Shown piece by piece: positions 59,188 to 64,000 of a stretch of 64,000 nt of DNA; position 1 is the first letter of the stretch; each line of letters begins with the position of its first letter. Where the stretch lies: contig JAPXOZ010000010.1 of the NCBI GenBank assembly GCA_033811195.1, positions 1-64,000 on the forward strand, in the 5' to 3' direction. The translations under genes and the position numbers were made by a program. The notes beneath the pieces are model-generated. The model saw only the letters and a list, made by a program, of their open reading frames with translations, did no database searches and was not told the origin of the DNA. The DNA comes from Cacconaster sp033811195 (GTDB lineage Bacteria; Bacteroidota; Bacteroidia; Bacteroidales; UBA932).

Positions 59188-62100
59188 TTTTTTTAGCAGG
59201 AAGTAGTATTGTAAAGCAAGCCCCTCCCAGAGATGATCTGGAGTAAGATATAGTGCCCTGGGATTGCTCTATGATGTTGCGACAGATGGCCAGCCCAAGA
59301 CCGGTGCCTCCGCTTTTTGTGGTAAAATTGGGGTGGAAAAGTCTTTCCATATGTTCCTCGGCAACACCCTGACCATCATCTTCAAAATTCACTTTATAAT
59401 AGAGCCCTTCCTCGAGTTCTACAGCATCAATCGTAATGAGGATATGTCCTGTCCCACGCAAATTTTGGATTGACTCAATAGCATTCTGAATAATGTTGAC
59501 AAAGACCCGAGAAAGCTGTTGTCTCCTTGCCGAAACTACAGGATCGGCAACATTGTTGCGGATTTCAATTGTGATATCTTCATTGGTATCAAAGAAAAAC
59601 ACCTGTTCAGAAATGGCCGCATTCAGATTCACATCTACGACCTCTTCGTTGTAGAATCTTGAGAATGACGAAAATGCATTTGCTACTTCGCTGAGATTCG
59701 CTATCTGTCCCAGAATGGAGTTTAGAGTGGGCTGTACCTGCTCTTCCCATCCGGGGCGTCCCTCTTCTTTCATTCTAATCAGATACTGTATGCGGAGTTT
59801 CATCGGGGTAAGAGGATTCTTAATTTCGTGGGCAATCTGCCTGGCCATCTCTTTCCATGCCTGTTCGCGTTCTGCTTGCGCCAGCTGCAGCCTACTTTGA
59901 TCAAGGTCATCAACCATCTTGTTGTAGGCACTCACAAGCACTCCTATTTCATCCCTATTGTTGTGGTAGGAAATATATCTGTTCCTGTTGGATGATGTGG
60001 TCAGTCCTTGGATTCTCTCTTTAATCTCTACAAGTGGCCTGGATAGAGAGTTGGAAAGCAGCACACTTATTATGAATGCGAGGATAATCAGTACAAGGTA
60101 AATATTAATAATAGTGGCAATCATCGAAGATGAAGCACTCAACATATCCGCCGAACGAGAGAAGTAAGGAAGGTTGATAATAGCCACCATAGAGCCCTGG
60201 TTGTTGAAGAGCGGTGCATAGACCGAAAAGTATTTCATCCCGGCCACCTCCTCCATAGTGGTGTATTTTAGGGCATTGTTGTGTGTAATCTCATGATATG
60301 CATTTCCATTCATACGTTTGCCCATCAGGAACTGTTCGTAAATATCGGGCTGAGTGGTATGTATAAGACCTCCGTGAGTGTCATATAGGTTTATATCGGT
60401 TCTGATCACTTTTGACAGTTCATCCATAGCGTTAAAGAACTGTATCGACTGCACCTGACTATAAACATTTGCATATCTGCAATGCTCTGAAAGTACGCTG
60501 CGGGCAGTGGTAATCTTCTCGTCCATCTCACGCTCGTTGCTGGTTTTGTTCAGTCTGCTTATATAGTGAATACTGGCCACTCCGAGGAAGAGAATGGAGA
60601 AGATCATCGCCGAGGTAATGATAATGGTAATCTTTCTCTTGATAGACCTCTTAGGGAGAGTAAAGAGTTTGCTATCTCTTTCCCAGAATGTCATTATGGA
60701 GAAGAAGAGTCCGAAGAAAATGGCTATATAGGAAAATGAAACAACATTTGAGAAAAATTTATGGCTGGGACGGCTAACGAGTGTTATCTCATCAGCTGAA
60801 AGCTTGTTGATAAAGTGGACATAACCCTTTTTAATCTGCATTGAATAGCCATCAGGGCAACTCTGATCAAAAATTACTGGGTACTCATAATCGCCCTTGT
60901 AAGTAATAATACGACCATTGCTATATCTTGCAAAAGAATAATTGCGCGGAAGCCGAAGATCATTGTAACCCTCATCACCACTCAGTATGGTCGGCAAACC
61001 TTCAAACTCTGAAGAGTATTTGGACTCAATTTCCACAAAGAGTCGGGTGACTCTAGAACTCATGGGGTCGAAGAATGTGAACAGGCCTAAATACGAAGTC
61101 AGACCATTGTACTTGTTTATATAGAAAAATCTCGAATTAGGCGCTAAGGGCGTACCAAACCTCGTTATCTGGTCCTGATAGAAGGGGTAGCATGGCACCA
61201 GTTCGCTGCCCTGTCCCAAATCCAGCAAGTCATTAGGAGAACAAACGGTCAACTCGATATTATATTTTTGAGCAACATTACGATACAGGTAGCGTTCAAG
61301 CAGTCGACTGCGGATTACCTCTCGCCTGTCAACCGCGGTCAGCAATGAAATAATAGGATCGTGAGCTATGGTTTCTTCAACGTTGCGCAACTGTAGTTCG
61401 AGACTTAAATCTCGCTCCATGGCAAGTTTGTTGGTCCTGACACGGTTTGTCTCATATTCCTTTTCAAAACCGTATATTACAATCATCGTCACACAGTAGA
61501 ACGATATTATCAACACATAGAGTGCCATATTGAACCAGGTCAACAGTGAGAATGTCCCTCTTTTACGGAAAATTAACACCAGTAGCTGCAGCATTAGCAG
61601 AAGCCCCAGAAATATCATTGCTGAGGAAAAATAAGCCAAAATGGAATACCAGGAAAGTTCGTCGATGCGGAAAGGCTCCAGAACAATGTTGGAGTTAATA
61701 ATCAGCGAACGAAACGTCAGATGAATATAGACCACTAGAAGGAGAGTAGCCACAACTACGATCACGGTACGCACAATCCTCATATTCCTGCCGGATTGCT
61801 TGATACGTTTAACTATATGAAGCCTGGTTATGAATACGGCATAGGCCAGGAGAGCAATTAGTACATTATTGAGCAGAAAATTGCCTAGAGAATCAAATAG
61901 GTGATTATCTGCATAATATATTGGCGAAAATAATTCTCCCGACATATCATTACGGGCAACTACGATAAAGGCCACAACTCTAATCGCCAGAAGAAGGAGA
62001 GAAGTTATCATAAATGACAACCAGTTACGCTTTCTTACATGGAAAAGGAAGAGAGTCATCACCGCAAAAAGTATCGAAATCCACATCGGGGTTAGGTTTG

Positions 62101-62785
62101 TACTCCTGATAAGACTCGGACTTTCGGAAACCAGTGAGAAAAGCGGCAGACCCTCGATACCATAGACTACACCTGCATCATCCACGTTAACACTTACCGG
62201 ATCAAAACCGGCACCAATGCGTAATTTCTTATTTGAGTGGTTTTTCAGACCTTTGTCGTCAAGATATTCCGTTTTGACTAAAATACCCGTGATGACTTTC
62301 GTTCGATATGAAGGAGAAATATAGGTATTGACTATATACCATGCCGAGCCGAGATTGACATACTGTTCCTCAAGTCCCAAATAAGCCAGCGGAGAACTAA
62401 AAGGATTGGCGTTGCTCAAATAATGGAGACGGTAGGTAAAAGAGTAGGCATCTACTTCATCATTACTTATCGGGAACTGGTTAGCCCATGACTGAAGCGT
62501 ATCGGAGACATATTTGTAGATAACCATATCATCAGGCAAGTCGCTGAGATCTACCCATTGGTCATCCGGTGTATTAATAGCACGATAGGCATATCTTTCG
62601 ATCATGTACTGCCTGTGATGGACCTGTTTTTGTACCTTGCGTACTTCGCGACGTAGGTTATAGGTACCTGTACTGCCTACAAAGGATATAACGGCAAATA
62701 CGACGGCAACAACCGCCATAAAAATCGTAAGATATTTGTTGCCGGCTCCCGTGATCCGCTTGTATATAGTCCTGAATCCTTTCAC
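59174..62785 (-). CDS. Large NtrY-like sensor histidine kinase
   Basis: 1203 residues. Order: a first membrane helix (about 20-37), a periplasmic region to about 235, six or so clustered helices (about 235-465), a second extracytoplasmic region (about 470-680), two more helices flanking a third external region (about 690-900), HAMP, HisKA with H986 in QIAHEIKNPLTPMK and HATPase (FEDDGQGVAEEHME, GGTGLGLAICRNI). NPLTP after the His is typical of NtrY/NtrB kinases that pair with sigma-54 regulators. It is transcribed after rlmH with a four-base overlap. Its signal is unknown. Confidence 0.88.
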   Translation of the reverse strand: MKGFRTIYKRITGAGNKYLTIFMAVVAVVFAVISFVGSTGTYNLRREVRKVQKQVHHRQYMIERYAYRAINTPDDQWVDLSDLPDDMVIYKYVSDTLQSWANQFPISNDEVDAYSFTYRLHYLSNANPFSSPLAYLGLEEQYVNLGSAWYIVNTYISPSYRTKVITGILVKTEYLDDKGLKNHSNKKLRIGAGFDPVSVNVDDAGVVYGIEGLPLFSLVSESPSLIRSTNLTPMWISILFAVMTLFLFHVRKRNWLSFMITSLLLLAIRVVAFIVVARNDMSGELFSPIYYADNHLFDSLGNFLLNNVLIALLAYAVFITRLHIVKRIKQSGRNMRIVRTVIVVVATLLLVVYIHLTFRSLIINSNIVLEPFRIDELSWYSILAYFSSAMIFLGLLLMLQLLVLIFRKRGTFSLLTWFNMALYVLIISFYCVTMIVIYGFEKEYETNRVRTNKLAMERDLSLELQLRNVEETIAHDPIISLLTAVDRREVIRSRLLERYLYRNVAQKYNIELTVCSPNDLLDLGQGSELVPCYPFYQDQITRFGTPLAPNSRFFYINKYNGLTSYLGLFTFFDPMSSRVTRLFVEIESKYSSEFEGLPTILSGDEGYNDLRLPRNYSFARYSNGRIITYKGDYEYPVIFDQSCPDGYSMQIKKGYVHFINKLSADEITLVSRPSHKFFSNVVSFSYIAIFFGLFFSIMTFWERDSKLFTLPKRSIKRKITIIITSAMIFSILFLGVASIHYISRLNKTSNEREMDEKITTARSVLSEHCRYANVYSQVQSIQFFNAMDELSKVIRTDINLYDTHGGLIHTTQPDIYEQFLMGKRMNGNAYHEITHNNALKYTTMEEVAGMKYFSVYAPLFNNQGSMVAIINLPYFSRSADMLSASSSMIATIINIYLVLIILAFIISVLLSNSLSRPLVEIKERIQGLTTSSNRNRYISYHNNRDEIGVLVSAYNKMVDDLDQSRLQLAQAEREQAWKEMARQIAHEIKNPLTPMKLRIQYLIRMKEEGRPGWEEQVQPTLNSILGQIANLSEVANAFSSFSRFYNEEVVDVNLNAAISEQVFFFDTNEDITIEIRNNVADPVVSARRQQLSRVFVNIIQNAIESIQNLRGTGHILITIDAVELEEGLYYKVNFEDDGQGVAEEHMERLFHPNFTTKSGGTGLGLAICRNIIEQSQGTISYSRSSLGGACFTILLPAKKITSF

Positions 62786-63255
62786 TTGTGGTGGTATGGC
62801 TCGCCTTTAATGATAGTGAATGCCCTGTATAATTGTTCGACAAAAATCAGGCGCACCATCTGATGAGAAAATGTCATCTGCGAAAGAGAAAATTTTCCGT
62901 CCGCACGCTGATATACTTTTTCCGAAAATCCGTATGCACCTCCTATCACAAAGACCAAGTCTTTTGATCCATATGTCATTTTTTGCTCCAAATGTCGTGC
63001 CCAATCTTCAGAAGAGTACATCTTGCCATGCTCGTCAAGTAAGATCACATCATCCGAACTCTTTAACCTGGCAAGAATAAGTTCCCCTTCTCTCTCTTTT
63101 ATTTGTTCTACAGAGAGCGCTGATGTCTGTTTCAATTCGGGAATAACCGTCATTTCAAAAGGCACATAGTGCTTTAGACGACTGATATAGAGCCTGATTC
63201 CCGCCTGGAGCCAGCCTTCTACGCTCTTGCCTACAAGAAGAAGTTTGACTTTCAT
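62782..63255 (-). CDS. rlmH: 23S rRNA (pseudouridine1915-N3)-methyltransferase
   Basis: 157 residues, normal length. SPOUT fold with the knot motifs VFVIGGAYGFSEKVY and LSQMTFSHQMVRLIFVEQLYRA, and the end HHK. It methylates pseudouridine 1915 in helix 69 of 23S rRNA; the upstream RluD-like enzyme at 15.3 kb would make that pseudouridine. Its stop overlaps the sensor kinase start by four bases. A -7 box ends four bases before its ATG. Confidence 0.95.
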   Translation of the reverse strand: MKVKLLLVGKSVEGWLQAGIRLYISRLKHYVPFEMTVIPELKQTSALSVEQIKEREGELILARLKSSDDVILLDEHGKMYSSEDWARHLEQKMTYGSKDLVFVIGGAYGFSEKVYQRADGKFSLSQMTFSHQMVRLIFVEQLYRAFTIIKGEPYHHK

Positions 63256-63259
63256 ACCA

Positions 63260-63267
63260 CAAAAATA
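63260..63267 (-). promoter_or_regulatory. -7 box (TATTTTTG) of rlmH, next to the ATG
   Basis: Minus-strand TAnnTTTG ending four bases before the rlmH ATG at 63255, same geometry as polA. Confidence 0.5.
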
Positions 63268-63362
63268 ACATTTTTAGAGGGAATATTTCTTTCGATGGCT
63301 TGATTTTTGCTCATTTACGATATAATAAGCAGTTTTATTATTTCTTAAACCTATAACGCCAA

Positions 63363-63797
63363 ATGAAGAAGATTTTAATATTGGCACTGTTCGGGATGTT
63401 ATCTCTTGCTGTACCGGCTCAGACGATGCAGCTGATTAGGACTTCCCAGACCAATGTCCAGAGCAATACCGAGCAGGATGTATTCACCCCTATCGGCAAA
63501 TATATCCAATCTGGCGACTATGAAAAACTCTCCGCCTGGTTTGCCGATAACCTTGAGTTAAATATATTAGGTGCAATCAATTATTGTACCCGCAACCAGG
63601 CACGTCTGATTATCAAGAACTTTTTCACCAACTATACCCCAAAAAAGTTTACTATTATCCACAAGAGTGGTAAAGCCCCCATGAAATATGCGGTTGGATC
63701 ACTTACCGCGGGCGGCGAAAAATTCAGAGTTATACTCTACGTCAAAACTACTGACGGAGTCAATTCTATACAACAACTTAAGGTCGAACGGGAGTAG
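63363..63797 (+). CDS. DUF4783 family secreted protein
   Basis: 144 residues with signal peptide (ILILALFGMLSLAVPAQ). The rest is a single alpha+beta domain like NTF2-type folds (IGKYIQSGDYEKLSAWFADN, ARLIIKNFFTNYTPKKFTII, FRVILYVKTTDGVNSIQQLK), matching DUF4783 of Bacteroidota. Function unknown; probably periplasmic. Its last 20 bases overlap the convergent metallophosphoesterase gene. Confidence 0.75.
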   Translation: MKKILILALFGMLSLAVPAQTMQLIRTSQTNVQSNTEQDVFTPIGKYIQSGDYEKLSAWFADNLELNILGAINYCTRNQARLIIKNFFTNYTPKKFTIIHKSGKAPMKYAVGSLTAGGEKFRVILYVKTTDGVNSIQQLKVERE

Positions 63798-64000
63798 GAA
63801 TATCCATTCGGCCCACAATTACACCTTGCCCTCCGCTTTGAACAATAACCACTTTGCGGCCAGCGAGGTTTTCTATTTCTACGGCATTCTTTAGGAAGGT
63901 GTGGGAATGCCCTCCGATGATAATATCAATATCTTTTGAATTTTCTGCCATCAGAATATCCGAAGGATGCTCCATTGAACCGCCTTGATGGCCAAAATGA
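63778..64000 (-). CDS. C-terminal part of a metallophosphoesterase (5'-nucleotidase-like), runs off the right edge
   Basis: The last 73 codons of a gene that begins beyond the window. The reading frame is open to the edge and reads HFGHQGGSMEHPSDILM, then DIDIIIGGHSHTFL, a metal-binding motif of calcineurin-like phosphoesterases in the UshA/5'-nucleotidase group, and ends MDIPTPVRP. The internal Met is not a likely start because the upstream residues fit the family. It should hydrolyse nucleotides or other phosphoesters outside the cytoplasm. Confidence 0.8.
   Translation of the reverse strand, partial: HFGHQGGSMEHPSDILMAENSKDIDIIIGGHSHTFLKNAVEIENLAGRKVVIVQSGGQGVIVGRMDIPTPVRP

Overview
The window is a chromosomal segment of a member of the Bacteroidota, most likely order Bacteroidales. 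Support comes from the complete aerotolerance (Bat) operon, a DUF4783 protein, an Hc1-type histone-like protein, beta-barrel proteins of the TonB-receptor type, an ExbB/ExbD/TonB set and the phylum-specific promoter pattern: TTTG, about 19 bases, then TAnnTTTG. Shine-Dalgarno sites are mostly absent. The family cannot be fixed from sequence alone. Presence of mqnE suggests menaquinone is made by the futalosine route. Coding is dense, with many 1-8 base gene overlaps and several convergent genes overlapping at their 3' ends.

Layout. 0-9 kb: histone-like protein; M6 protease with a small lipoprotein; a glycosyltransferase / LAB_N / ArnT-like trio for envelope lipid glycosylation; alr; holA; an aminotransferase. 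9-16.4 kb: polA, an ECF sigma factor, rsmG, rpmH, mqnE, a PASTA protein and a RluA-type pseudouridine synthase. 16.4-22 kb (minus strand): a large outer-membrane barrel protein, ruvC, serS, rpmA, rplU. 22-27 kb: an AAA ATPase, a sirtuin, ubiX, a phosphoesterase/beta-propeller protein and a secreted protein. 27-35.3 kb (minus strand): moxR, DUF58, a membrane protein, batA, batB, batC and a fused batD-batE. 35.3-41.4 kb: truA, exbB, exbD, tonB, a GHL10-type glycosidase, pruA. 41.5-47.6 kb: a nitrilase-family amidase, then a PhoR/PhoB-like pair divergent from two tandem Na/Pi cotransporter genes, each preceded by a Pho-box-like sequence at the same spacing.

47.7-52 kb is the accessory part. A tRNA-Ser(GGA) is followed by a cluster of palindromic elements, then an AT-rich two-gene module: an EcoRI-type adenine methyltransferase and a DUF262-HNH nuclease. 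A second copy of the ~95-base palindromic element follows, then a class II Fic protein. The methyltransferase/DUF262-HNH pair is the best candidate for an under-described defence system here.

52-64 kb is housekeeping again: a thioredoxin-fold protein, a transglutaminase-like lipoprotein, efp, ispH, cmk, a sigma-54 activator without a DNA-binding domain, der, a 1203-residue NtrY-like sensor kinase, rlmH, a DUF4783 protein and the end of a metallophosphoesterase running off the right edge. No rRNA, CRISPR array, prophage or insertion sequence was seen. All functions are inferred by reading the protein sequences; no database search was run.
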